From: Avoscillospira_A sp052117125
Lineage (GTDB): Bacteria; Bacillota; Clostridia; Oscillospirales; Oscillospiraceae
Direction of reading: 5' to 3'
DNA length: 64,000 nt
NCBI RefSeq assembly: GCF_052117125.1
Contig: NZ_JBQKJT010000010.1
Span: forward strand, 1-64,000
Position numbers and translations under genes: made by a program. The stretch's first letter is position 1; every line of letters begins with the position of its first letter. Positions 14,284 to 22,671 of the stretch are shown here, one piece after another. The notes under the pieces were generated by a model that saw nothing but the letters and a program-made list of their open reading frames with translations, was not told the origin of the DNA and ran no database searches.

Positions 14284-15619
14284 GGTTTTCTTCCTCCACT
14301 TCCATTGTCTTCAGTGGTTCAAAGTCCCCATCCTGCAGTACCAGGCACTCTGTCCGCCGGCCGTTTTCGTAAATGTCCAGGTGATCCCGGAACGGTGCTT
14401 TCAAGTGGATATCCAGAGATAAGCGCCCTTCCTCTTCGTGGACATAAATTTTATCCACCAGCATCCGTAGATTGGCCTCTGACAGCGTCCCTTCCTTCAG
14501 AATGTCATCCATCATGCGGATGTCCTTCTTCAGCATGTTCTGCCGCTCCCGCAGGGTAGCTTCCATATTTTGCAGCTCCTCGATTTGCTTCCGGGCCGCT
14601 GCAATCTCCGTCTCCCGCTTTTGAATCATCCGGTCGTATCGCTCGGCGTTGGCTTTGTCGTGAATCCGTTCCATTAGAATCGCCTCCAGCTCTTCCTCCA
14701 GCAGCGCAATCCGCTCCTGTTGTTTTTTGATTTGACCGGCAGCAGCACTGGCTCTGGGCCGCCACTGGTCAATCAGGCCCTCCATGGCCTGAAAGTTCGC
14801 TTCATACATCTGCTTTGTTCGCAGCAGTTCCTTGGTGATGAGCTGATCCAGGACACGCTCCTCCACGGTATGGGAGGAGCAATACTCCTTCCCGTACCTG
14901 TGGTAGGTGTCACAGTGATATTCCACCCGCTCTCCCCTTTTTAAATGGATGCGTTTTCCCACAAAGGTTCGGCCGCAGTCCTCACAGCGTAGGAGACCGC
15001 CATACCGCAGAATGTTCTGATTGGTGCCAGCACGGACATTCCGTTCCTTCCGCTCCGCCAGCAGTACCTTAACCTGTTCCCAGATTTCTCTGGATAGGAT
15101 GGGCGGGAAGAAATTCTCGTGCCGGAATTGCTCCTCAGGCTCAGTGAAGCGGAAGGTTTTATTGATCTTGTTGCGCTCGCTTTTGTGGCAGATCAGTGTA
15201 CCGATGTAACTCTCGTCCTGTAAAATGCGGCTCACCATTCTTCCATCCCAGAGGTATTTTTTCAAGATGCCCGTCTGAGTGTTGGGCAGGCGCTTGCGCA
15301 GGAGCCCCAGCTGCGTCAGCGCCGGTGTTTTCCGTCCCTGCTCGTTGAGCATTCTGGCAATGGACTTCAGGCCATGACCGCTGGTATCCTGCACACCAAA
15401 GGACTGAACAAAGTGATAGTACTGGCGGCCGTCCGTCTTACAGAACCGTTCCTTGGTAAGCTGCATTTCAGTGCAGGCACTTAGGGCAGTGCAGTTCCAG
15501 CCGGAAACCAGCCGCTGCTCTCCCCAGGTAGTTTTTTCCTTCTGCTGGACGTAGCGCAGCACACCGCCCAATGCACCTCGGCTGCCGCCGCGATTTTTAA
15601 TCGCGGTGAAGGTTGCCAT
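14252..15619 (-). CDS. Relaxase N-terminus fused to serine recombinase C-terminus
   Basis: A 455-residue chimera with its own ribosome binding site (GGAGGTGTCGACGAG then ATG). Residues 1 to ~76 are the N-terminus of a MobA/MobL-type relaxase of clostridial mobilizable elements (MATFTAIKNRGGSRGALGG, VSGWNCTA, KTDGRQYYHFVQSF). From ~80 the sequence abruptly becomes the middle of a large serine recombinase (GLKSIARMLNEQGRKTPA, zinc ribbon CEDCG ... CSSH, long coiled coil). It lacks the resolvase catalytic domain, including the serine. The downstream recombinase, aligned at IARRLNELGRKTPA, shows where the fusion falls. A deletion that joined two same-strand genes in frame explains this. It may be inert, or act as a DNA-binding accessory to the intact recombinase. 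Confidence 0.88.
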   Translation of the reverse strand: MATFTAIKNRGGSRGALGGVLRYVQQKEKTTWGEQRLVSGWNCTALSACTEMQLTKERFCKTDGRQYYHFVQSFGVQDTSGHGLKSIARMLNEQGRKTPALTQLGLLRKRLPNTQTGILKKYLWDGRMVSRILQDESYIGTLICHKSERNKINKTFRFTEPEEQFRHENFFPPILSREIWEQVKVLLAERKERNVRAGTNQNILRYGGLLRCEDCGRTFVGKRIHLKRGERVEYHCDTYHRYGKEYCSSHTVEERVLDQLITKELLRTKQMYEANFQAMEGLIDQWRPRASAAAGQIKKQQERIALLEEELEAILMERIHDKANAERYDRMIQKRETEIAAARKQIEELQNMEATLRERQNMLKKDIRMMDDILKEGTLSEANLRMLVDKIYVHEEEGRLSLDIHLKAPFRDHLDIYENGRRTECLVLQDGDFEPLKTMEVEEENHAGVDLYQAV

Positions 15620-15711
15620 CTCGTCGACACCTCCTCCATATCATTCGCTTCCAGCCTTATCGGCTGAAAGCTCACTCATTCCAGGGTGTCTCCTCTCCCC
15701 ACAAAAGCGGT

Positions 15712-16044
15712 TCACCGCTTTTGTGGGGCCCCATTTACCGTCTTTAACAATTCCCGAAGCTGCTCATAAATTTTTCCGTAACTTTCTACCAAGGTGTCAC
15801 CGTTGAGTACGGTCAGTCTGCCCATATTGGCCAGCGTAGTGAGCTGATTCAGATTCCGCCCCTGGACTTTCAACTCAGATAGCATCTGCTCCAGACCCTC
15901 TACCCGTACAATCTCTTTTCCCAAACCGCTGTAACACAGGTAGTCGGTAATGGTCAGGTCCGCAGCTTTCGCCTTCTCCCGAATAGCTTCCTTGGTGTGT
16001 GGTGTTACCCGCAGGGTGATGATCTCCGTCTTTTTTATTCTCAC
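15712..16044 (-). CDS. mobC: MobC-family relaxosome protein
   Basis: A 110-residue protein. GTG at 16044 follows GGGAGGAG with good spacing and lies two bases after the end of the upstream ATPase gene; an in-frame ATG further upstream lies inside that gene. The sequence (ITLRVTPHTKEAIREKAKAADL followed by TITDYLCYSGLG, then LNQLTTLANMG) matches the MobC/NikA ribbon-helix-helix relaxosome family that assists a MobA relaxase at the origin of transfer. The relaxase gene that should follow is now only a 76-codon remnant. The origin of transfer would be expected near 15620-15720 but I could not define it. Confidence 0.88.
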   Translation of the reverse strand: MRIKKTEIITLRVTPHTKEAIREKAKAADLTITDYLCYSGLGKEIVRVEGLEQMLSELKVQGRNLNQLTTLANMGRLTVLNGDTLVESYGKIYEQLRELLKTVNGAPQKR

Positions 16045-16046
16045 GA

Positions 16047-17219
16047 TTAGCGTCTCCTCCCGTTCTCTGCACAAACAACGGGGTACGGGGCAGCGCCCCG
16101 AATCTGTGCGCGGCGTATAGCCGGGCGCGATGCTTGCCCTCCCGAACGGGAGGAATCCGCCTCCCCGGCCCGCTCCACTTCCCTTTCAGCCGGTCTGTCA
16201 TCGGAGGCAGGGTCGATAGGGTCAATTTCAGGGGTACCCTCCAGATCGGCACTTTCGGCACGGTGCAGCTCGATAATCCGTCTGCCATTGCTGCGGCGGC
16301 TGATCGCTGTAATCCCAGTTTTCCTTAGAGTATCAGCACTTTGCAAGATCATTCGGACTACTTTTTTCGGTGTTGCCCCCGCGCTTCCATCCGGGTCGAT
16401 TTGCTGAGACAGCTCCGTAGGAGTGCCGATAAATGCTTCCCGGTCATCCATGAACGCCGTAAGCAGAGTGACAATCCGGTCCTCCCGCAGTGCCGGCTCC
16501 ACTCTGCTGTCCGATACCAGTTCCCATACGTTCTCCGGACTGCGGCAGAGTTCCAATTCCCGGTATTCGATGTCCCGTCCAATGCAAGTCAGCCTAGCCC
16601 TGCCGCTGCCGCGTTTCTCCTCTACCAGAGTGAAGCTGGAATCCACCGCGCCGCTGATGGCCGTGGTGCCGGAGATCCGATGGAATACATCCTCCGCCTT
16701 TTCTTTCCGCAGATGGTGAATAAGCAGGATGGCAATGCCGTATTGATCCGCCAACCGTTTTAGCACAGACAGGTCCCGGTAATCGTTGGCGTAGGTGGCG
16801 TCGTGGACTGGACGGATCATCTGAAGCGTATCGATGATGACCAGCACCAAATCGGGATGGGCTGCCAGGAATGTGCGCAGTTGTTCTTCCAGTCCCTGGC
16901 CAATAGGAGCGCACTCCGTACAGAAGTGGACACAGTTGGGCGCATCCTCCGTGATTTCGAATAGCCGATTCTGAATACGGAGAACAGAGTCCTCCAGGCA
17001 GAGATAGAGCGTGGCGCCTTGTTTGGTGGCCAAATTCCAGACCGATTCTCCCTTGGCCACCGTCACAGCCAGCCACAGGGCCAGCCAGGACTTCCCCACT
17101 TTGGGGGAGCCTGCCAGGATGTGTAATCCCTGGCCGAGCAGCGTGTCCACCACAAAATTCGGTGGACGGAGCGGCTGGTTCATCAAAGTCGCACCATCTA
17201 CGGTTTCCAATTTTCGCAT
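16047..17219 (-). CDS. RepA-like AAA ATPase (AAA_25 family)
   Basis: A 390-residue protein starting behind AAAGGAGAGGGCTGC. Residues ~20-230 are a RecA-like hexameric helicase/ATPase core: Walker A AGSPKVGKSW (residues 36-45), Walker B LVLVIIDTLQMI near 130, and LLIHHLRK downstream. The C-terminal ~150 residues are a winged-helix-like and then a charged region. Such genes in clostridial mobilizable elements lie upstream of mobC and mobA and are thought to help replication or DNA processing of the excised circle. The next gene, mobC, begins two bases before its stop, so they form one operon. Confidence 0.88.
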   Translation of the reverse strand: MRKLETVDGATLMNQPLRPPNFVVDTLLGQGLHILAGSPKVGKSWLALWLAVTVAKGESVWNLATKQGATLYLCLEDSVLRIQNRLFEITEDAPNCVHFCTECAPIGQGLEEQLRTFLAAHPDLVLVIIDTLQMIRPVHDATYANDYRDLSVLKRLADQYGIAILLIHHLRKEKAEDVFHRISGTTAISGAVDSSFTLVEEKRGSGRARLTCIGRDIEYRELELCRSPENVWELVSDSRVEPALREDRIVTLLTAFMDDREAFIGTPTELSQQIDPDGSAGATPKKVVRMILQSADTLRKTGITAISRRSNGRRIIELHRAESADLEGTPEIDPIDPASDDRPAEREVERAGEADSSRSGGQASRPAIRRAQIRGAAPYPVVCAENGRRR

Positions 17220-17285
17220 TGCAGCCCTCTCCTTTCGATATTGTTTTTATCTTATTTATTATCTAATTCTACTCTAGCATGCACG

Positions 17286-17314
17286 TTGACTTTCTGCAAT
17301 AGTTAATGTATAGT
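17286..17314 (+). promoter_or_regulatory. Promoter for the DUF6076-like gene
   Basis: TTGACT (17286-17291), 17-nt spacer, TATAGT (17309-17314), 54 nt upstream of the ATG at 17368. It sits in the AT-rich divergent region between this gene and the RepA-like operon. Confidence 0.72.
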
Positions 17315-17367
17315 TTAAATACATACACTATATTGATTGGGTTAGATTCTCTATTGGAGGCATTGCC

Positions 17368-18444
17368 ATGGGTGTTCTGGGAAAAGACATATTTGATCTG
17401 CATCGGCCGCATACGCATACAAAGATTCAGTTTGGCGAGAAGGGCTATTGGGTGGAATGGGTTCCTGACTGTCTGCCCTATGGCACAACGCTGACCACTA
17501 TTTTGAATTGCAACATTGAGGATTACTGCACCAAGTTGGATGCCATGGAACAGGCCGTTGCTACCGGTGATCGGGAGTTGGTAGCAACGCAGCTGAACGC
17601 ACTGCAGTGCGGATTTATGGCGCTTCCACTTTATCGACTGTATATTCTGGAGCCGGAAAGCGTGGAATCCGATCGGTTTTGGAATCTGGTAGAAGCCGGA
17701 GAGAACCCGGACATAGCGGCCGAAGTATTAAAAAATCCGGATGCATTTCTTTTGAAATACATCCGGGCTAAAGAGGATATTCTCTATATTCAAGAACGCT
17801 ACACTTGGTTTCTGGACTCTCTGCTGGAAGGACAGCCCTTTGAAAAGAAAAAGGGCCAGAGGAAACTTCCTCTGGCCGCGCAGATTACAAAACGATTTTT
17901 GGAGCCGTTTGTCAGCGGCGTCAGTCTTGGTGAGGACGATCATGTGGATGCTCCCCAGGTGAATGTGCAGTATGCGGTGATGCAGCAGGCAGGGCGGGAA
18001 CCGGAACTGGTGGAAAAGATGTACTTTGACCGTCTCCTGGACTTTGTCTATGTAGAGCTGATGCGTGGGATGCAGAAGGGGTTTGTCCCAAAACGGTGTG
18101 CAAACTGCGGCAGATGGTTCCTGCAACACCCAGGGGCCACCTTTGCGTATTGCGATGAACCGGCACCCGGCCAGGAAGATAAGACTTGCCGGGAGATTGG
18201 CGCAACTGCCAGTTTTCAGGACAAGGTACGCAACAATGAGATTTGGAAACTGCACCAGCGGGCCTATAAAAAATACTTTGCCCGCACCCGTAAGGGTACT
18301 ATGAGCAAGTCGGAGTTTGAAGCCTGGGCACGGGAAGCCGAGCAGTTGCGGGATGCGGCCCTCGCAAAAGATCAGAAGGCAGCTACCCCCGAGGAGAAAG
18401 AGCAGATTCTGAAAAAATTGCAATCAGAATTAAATCGAGCGTGA
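17368..18444 (+). CDS. DUF6076-like zinc-finger protein
   Basis: A 358-residue soluble protein. ATG at 17368 has GGAGG seven bases upstream. The N-terminal two thirds is helical with no motif that I know. Near residue ~245 it has a zinc-finger-like region CANCGRWFLQHPGATFAYCDE followed by a further Cys (KTCREIG), and the C-terminus is a basic helix and coiled coil. This resembles an uncharacterised family (DUF6076) common in clostridial mobile elements, with a finger reminiscent of CGNR-type fingers. The family assignment is from memory of the pattern and should be taken as tentative. Its position between the transfer genes and the sugar operon marks it as element-encoded. Confidence 0.75.
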   Translation: MGVLGKDIFDLHRPHTHTKIQFGEKGYWVEWVPDCLPYGTTLTTILNCNIEDYCTKLDAMEQAVATGDRELVATQLNALQCGFMALPLYRLYILEPESVESDRFWNLVEAGENPDIAAEVLKNPDAFLLKYIRAKEDILYIQERYTWFLDSLLEGQPFEKKKGQRKLPLAAQITKRFLEPFVSGVSLGEDDHVDAPQVNVQYAVMQQAGREPELVEKMYFDRLLDFVYVELMRGMQKGFVPKRCANCGRWFLQHPGATFAYCDEPAPGQEDKTCREIGATASFQDKVRNNEIWKLHQRAYKKYFARTRKGTMSKSEFEAWAREAEQLRDAALAKDQKAATPEEKEQILKKLQSELNRA

Positions 18445-18596
18445 GCAAATATAAAACCTGGGCTGAGAAATTGCTTTCTGCTGAAGCACCGGCGGATTGC
18501 AAAACAAAAATATAATGCGGGTTTACCTGACCACGGCAGATGCCGCGGTTCTTCTGCTATGCTGGGTTTGACGTTACATTCAAATGTAAGTGTTCC

Positions 18597-19562
18597 TTAC
18601 TTTCCTTTGTCTGATGCCGACGTTCTGTTGTCTGGAAACGGTTCACACGGCAAAATAACCTCCCGCGGTAAATTCGGTTCCTGTTTTAAAATCCGAAGCG
18701 CATAGGATACCGCTTCTGTACCCCCTGTCGGACACAGAATGGTACCTGCCAGCACGCCGTCATGAACGGCCTGAAGGCCGCCGGCATTTCCTGTGGCACC
18801 GCCAGCACCAACTATGGGAATTCCCGTCAAACTACGCATTTTTTCACAGGCCAGAGCAGCTCCCTGCGCCATACTGTCTGTCTGCGCCACGATTGCATCC
18901 AGCTGTGGCTGCTGCTGCACAAGAAATTCCTTGAGTTTGTCTTCTGCGCTGTCCTGTGTCCACTTGGCCGTTACGGTCTGCACAATCTCCAGATTCTGCT
19001 TCCCTTGGAGAATGGCTTCATACAGACCTTGCTGGCGTTGTCGGGCCGCCGGTGAAACAGCCGTATCCGCCAACTCTAAAATGGTGCCCCCCGACGGCAA
19101 TAGTTCCTGCAACAGCAGCCCCTGCATCTGTCCTACTGCATAATGGTCCGGCATAATTGACATGGTGTAGTCCTCGCCAAACACCCCCGGCGAAAGAACA
19201 ATTACCGGGATTTGCGCGTACACCTCTTTCAGCAGCTCTGTCATGGCCTGTCCATCCTGGGGAGACAATATCAGCAAGTCAATGCCATAGTCTAACAGGC
19301 GATCAATGTCCTCTTGCTGGCGCTGGACGCTGTTGGCGGCATCCGTAAAAATTACTCGCAGCTCACTATGCGCCCGCGCCTCCTGTTCCACGGCCTTCTG
19401 CATAGCAATATTCCAGGGATCAATCAGATTACCCTGGCTCATACCCACCAAGTATTTCACTTCCGGCACCACCTCAGTCGGTGACAGAAAAAACAGGCCG
19501 TTACCCAGCAGCAGCAGAATCAGCAGCACCGCAGCAGCCGGTCCAATGATTCGTCGTTTCAT
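18597..19562 (-). CDS. Sugar-binding protein linked to two-component system
   Basis: A 321-residue protein with an uncleaved-looking N-terminal membrane anchor (residues ~7-27) and a type I periplasmic-binding-protein fold (Peripla_BP_4): YLVGMSQGNLIDPWNIAMQ, IDLLILSPQDGQAM and GIPIVGAGGATGNAGG. It has the same GMSQ(G/C)NL(I/G)(D/E)PW start as the transporter binding protein encoded at 22672-23718, so the two are paralogues. It is the last gene of the operon and overlaps the response-regulator gene by four bases. In related sugar systems such an anchored binding protein presents the sugar to the sensor kinase. That role is inferred here. Confidence 0.88.
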   Translation of the reverse strand: MKRRIIGPAAAVLLILLLLGNGLFFLSPTEVVPEVKYLVGMSQGNLIDPWNIAMQKAVEQEARAHSELRVIFTDAANSVQRQQEDIDRLLDYGIDLLILSPQDGQAMTELLKEVYAQIPVIVLSPGVFGEDYTMSIMPDHYAVGQMQGLLLQELLPSGGTILELADTAVSPAARQRQQGLYEAILQGKQNLEIVQTVTAKWTQDSAEDKLKEFLVQQQPQLDAIVAQTDSMAQGAALACEKMRSLTGIPIVGAGGATGNAGGLQAVHDGVLAGTILCPTGGTEAVSYALRILKQEPNLPREVILPCEPFPDNRTSASDKGK

Positions 19563-20749
19563 CTGCCCTCCATCTCCCTGATAAAGTTTGCTGGAGAGCG
19601 CCCCATGGCGTTTTTAAACGCAGTACTAAAATAAAACTGATTGCTGTAGCCAACCATGGATGCGATCTCTTTGATCCGTGTATTGCCTGATTGCATCAGC
19701 TCCACTGCCCGCCGAATACGGGTGCTGGTCAAATACTCCATAAACGCTGTACCAAGTTCCTGTTTCATCAGGCGGCTCAAGTAGGCTGCATTGACCCCCA
19801 CAGCCCCTGCCACATCCGGTAAACTCAGGTCTGAACGGCTCAAATGGGCCGTGATATACTGTAAGGCCTGCTGAACTGGTTCCGAACGCTGCATCTGCTG
19901 CGTCGTCTGTTGAACCAACTGCCGGTAACATTCCGGAAGCGCCATGGGCTCCGTGAGTTCCATGCAGCCCGTCAGAAAATGGCGCTGCAAACTCTGTTCC
20001 AACGTTGCCGCCATTTGTTCCATCTCTTGCTCTCCCACAGTATCCTGGTCCACCAGAGCCAGAATCTTGCCATGGCTGTCATGGAACAGGCATAGTGGGC
20101 GTGGCGCCATCAGTTCTTCCAGGATATTGCCTACGGCATACCGCAGCAGCTCCGGCGCCCAGCGGGACAGCTCACTGCTTTGCTGCATTGGTACCAACAT
20201 CCAAAGCGTGGGACGGTGCCCCAATTCAACGGCAAACTGTCCCAATCCCCGCTCCAGGTCTGCCGGCGGCAATTTACCTTCCAGCCACTCCTGTAAAAAC
20301 TGTTCCCGCAGGATGTCCATGCGCTTTTCCAATTGGCTCTGAACCCAGTGATACTGTCCCCGCTTTTCCTGCTCCGTCGTGCATTCTGTCAGTATCGTCT
20401 CCAGCACCCGGTACAGTTCCTCCGTATCCACCGGCTTGAGCAGATATTCCCGTACCTGCAGCCGCAGGGATCTCTGTGCATACTGAAACTCGTCATATCC
20501 CGAAAGAATGATAATCCGAGGATGGCATCCGCGTTTTTGCAGCTGTTCGACAAAATCCAGTCCGTTCAAAAACGGCATACAGATGTCGGCAATGATCACA
20601 TCTGGCTCCATAGCCACCGCCAATTCATAGGCCATTTCGCCATCCTCCGCTTCTCCGCAGATCTCCAGCGGTAACCCCATGGATTCAATCTGTTTCCGCA
20701 AGCCCCGGCGGATTTTCGGTTCATCGTCTGCCAGCAACAGCTTAAACAT
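19559..20749 (-). CDS. AraC-type response regulator (YesN-like)
   Basis: A 396-residue protein. ATG at 20749 follows AGGAGGTACTT. The receiver domain occupies residues 1-~120 with the acidic pocket (Asp9, Asp10) and phospho-acceptor Asp55 (DVIIADICMPFLNG). A poorly conserved middle region follows. The C-terminal ~100 residues hold two AraC helix-turn-helix units (LSLPDVAGAVGVNAAYLSRL and TRIKEIASMVGYSNQFYFS). It pairs with the YesM-like kinase encoded immediately upstream (8-nt overlap) and most likely activates the sugar transporter operon of which it is part. Confidence 0.94.
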   Translation of the reverse strand: MFKLLLADDEPKIRRGLRKQIESMGLPLEICGEAEDGEMAYELAVAMEPDVIIADICMPFLNGLDFVEQLQKRGCHPRIIILSGYDEFQYAQRSLRLQVREYLLKPVDTEELYRVLETILTECTTEQEKRGQYHWVQSQLEKRMDILREQFLQEWLEGKLPPADLERGLGQFAVELGHRPTLWMLVPMQQSSELSRWAPELLRYAVGNILEELMAPRPLCLFHDSHGKILALVDQDTVGEQEMEQMAATLEQSLQRHFLTGCMELTEPMALPECYRQLVQQTTQQMQRSEPVQQALQYITAHLSRSDLSLPDVAGAVGVNAAYLSRLMKQELGTAFMEYLTSTRIRRAVELMQSGNTRIKEIASMVGYSNQFYFSTAFKNAMGRSPANFIREMEGR

Positions 20750-22529
20750 AAGTACCTCCTTTTTCTGTAGGGTCGTAGAGCATGGGATGCCGGATTTCCG
20801 CCAGCACACCACCCGGATCATTGGGCGCAAAACGTAAGCCGTATTCTGCGCCATAGGACAACGCAATGCGGTCATTCACATTGAATACACCATAGCCCCC
20901 CTCTTCGGGGCGTGTCTTGGCTGCCAGCAGGTCGTTGAGCCGCTGCATCTGCTCGGCTTCCATGCCAATCCCATCATCTTCCACTTGCAGCAGCAAATCC
21001 GTGCTGCATCGCTGAACCTTGACGATAATACGGCCCGGCCCTCGCTTTTGCTTGATTCCATGATAGATGGCATTTTCGACCAGCGGTTGCAGAATCAGCT
21101 TTTTGACACAGCAGCCTTGCAGGGCCTCCTGGCATTGAATCTCATAGGTAAGCTTATCCTCATATCGTACTTTCTGAATATAGAGATAACTCTCCACATG
21201 GGCCAGTTCTTCTTTCAGCGCTATGGTGTCCCTTCCCCGGCTCAGCGAAATACGGAACAGTTTAGTCAAGGCACCTACCAGCTGTACAATCTGCTCCTGC
21301 TCCGCCTCTACCGCCATCCAGCGGATGGTATCCAACGTATTATAGAGAAAATGCGGCTTAATCTGGGCCTGCAAGGTTTTCAATTCCGCTTCTCTCTTGC
21401 TACGCTGTTCCCGATATACCATCTGTAATAAATGCCGCATGTTCTCAATCATGCGGTTAAAACTCCTGCCCAGCTGGGCAAATTCTCCCACATACTCGCC
21501 GGTAAACGCCACGTCGAGATTGCCGTTCTCTGCCTCCAGCATCAGGGCGCGCAGTTGGCTGATGGGGTCGGTAAACAGTTTGGAATATTGCAGCACCAAC
21601 AGCGTAGCCACAGCCAACATCACCACCAGCACCATAGCAGTAATGGTACGGACCTGATGTGTAGGCTCCATCAGCTCTGTGTAGGAGAAAGCCGCCATAA
21701 CCGTCCAGCCCGTTTGTTCCGATGGCATTCCCAACAGTTGGTATGTCGTACCGCCAACCCGATACAACTTGCCATTCACCTCCGGCGTATACTGGTGCGG
21801 CAGTCTGTACACCGTATTGTTGGCCGGGGCATAGACCACACTCCCCGTTTCATCCACCACATAGAGAAAACCAGCATTGCCCAGTTTGACGGGCCGGAAC
21901 ATGGTTTCCAGGGCAGACAGCTTTAAATCCACTGCCACCACTCCCAGGACCTGCTCCCCGGCTTCATCCGTAATGGCACGGGCCAGCATAACGATGTCGT
22001 TGGTACTGAGACCATGGCCGATGGTAACGTTTCGCCCAATGGGCTGGGAGATCATTTGCAGGGCACCCGCCGCCTCTGCTGCTTGTTGATACCACGCATC
22101 TCTCGTCAATGAGGTCCGGGACATTCGGTAAATCTCGTTAGATGCATACAGATCGTGGGCGTTGGCTACGATAATGCCGTTGATGGTTTCATTGCCCTGG
22201 CTGTACATCTGCATCCGCTGACGCACTGCCGTTTCCAAGTCCAACCGCCGTGCATCATAAAAGCTCTCAAGCTGTAAATATTCCTGTACCACCGGGTCCT
22301 GAATCAGATAGCGAAGAATGTCGTCTGTCCGTTCAATGGTCAAATCCAGGTTGGTCTGTGTCTGGCGAAGGAGCTGCTGATTATATGCGTCTGCCTGCCC
22401 ATGGGCCGTATAGGTAAAAATCACATTAAACACCAGCAGCAGCGTCAGCATAGCCAGGGAAATGGACAGCAGTTCGTGGGCCAGCAGCTTTCCGCGAAGA
22501 CTGCCGTGCCGAAAACGTTGCCACATCAT
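20742..22529 (-). CDS. Sensor histidine kinase (YesM/LytS class)
   Basis: A 595-residue protein starting behind AGGAGGGAACTGCC. It has a transmembrane helix at ~20-42, an extracellular dCache-like sensor (~45-290, containing a GHGLSTNDIVMLARAI segment), a second membrane helix (~292-312), HAMP, and the His_kinase domain with QIKPHFLYNTLDTIRWM as the phospho-acceptor histidine block. A HATPase domain follows (VENAIYHG, EDDGIGM, GYGVFNVNDRI). It forms a two-component pair with the following AraC-type regulator. With two binding proteins in the same operon it probably senses the imported sugar. Confidence 0.95.
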   Translation of the reverse strand: MMWQRFRHGSLRGKLLAHELLSISLAMLTLLLVFNVIFTYTAHGQADAYNQQLLRQTQTNLDLTIERTDDILRYLIQDPVVQEYLQLESFYDARRLDLETAVRQRMQMYSQGNETINGIIVANAHDLYASNEIYRMSRTSLTRDAWYQQAAEAAGALQMISQPIGRNVTIGHGLSTNDIVMLARAITDEAGEQVLGVVAVDLKLSALETMFRPVKLGNAGFLYVVDETGSVVYAPANNTVYRLPHQYTPEVNGKLYRVGGTTYQLLGMPSEQTGWTVMAAFSYTELMEPTHQVRTITAMVLVVMLAVATLLVLQYSKLFTDPISQLRALMLEAENGNLDVAFTGEYVGEFAQLGRSFNRMIENMRHLLQMVYREQRSKREAELKTLQAQIKPHFLYNTLDTIRWMAVEAEQEQIVQLVGALTKLFRISLSRGRDTIALKEELAHVESYLYIQKVRYEDKLTYEIQCQEALQGCCVKKLILQPLVENAIYHGIKQKRGPGRIIVKVQRCSTDLLLQVEDDGIGMEAEQMQRLNDLLAAKTRPEEGGYGVFNVNDRIALSYGAEYGLRFAPNDPGGVLAEIRHPMLYDPTEKGGTYV

Positions 22530-22624
22530 GGCAGTTCCCTCCTAATTCAGGATGGTAGTACAGATATTATATCGGTTTGGCAGGCCGGATGCAATTCTCA
22601 CGTCCAGGAATACCGAAAACGTTC

Positions 22625-22656
22625 AAAAGCGGATGCCGCACTTTGGCGGCACCCGC
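22625..22656 (-). terminator. Partial terminator/attenuator after the binding-protein gene
   Basis: On the minus strand GCGGGTGCCGC (22656-22646) pairs with GCGGCATCCGC (22639-22629) with one wobble and is followed by TTTTG. It lies between the transporter genes and the kinase gene and could lower expression of the regulatory genes. Confidence 0.7.
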
Positions 22657-22671
22657 AGAAAAACAGACCTT

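Noticed and set aside
15620..15711. Origin of transfer between mobC and the relaxase remnant
   Set aside because: This is where one would be expected, but I could not see a convincing inverted repeat with a nick site.
18445..18596. Gene or RNA in the gap before the sugar operon end
   Set aside because: It contains only small hairpins (ACCACGGCA/TGCCGCGGT and TTACATT/AATGTAA), probably terminators; no coding frame with a start signal.
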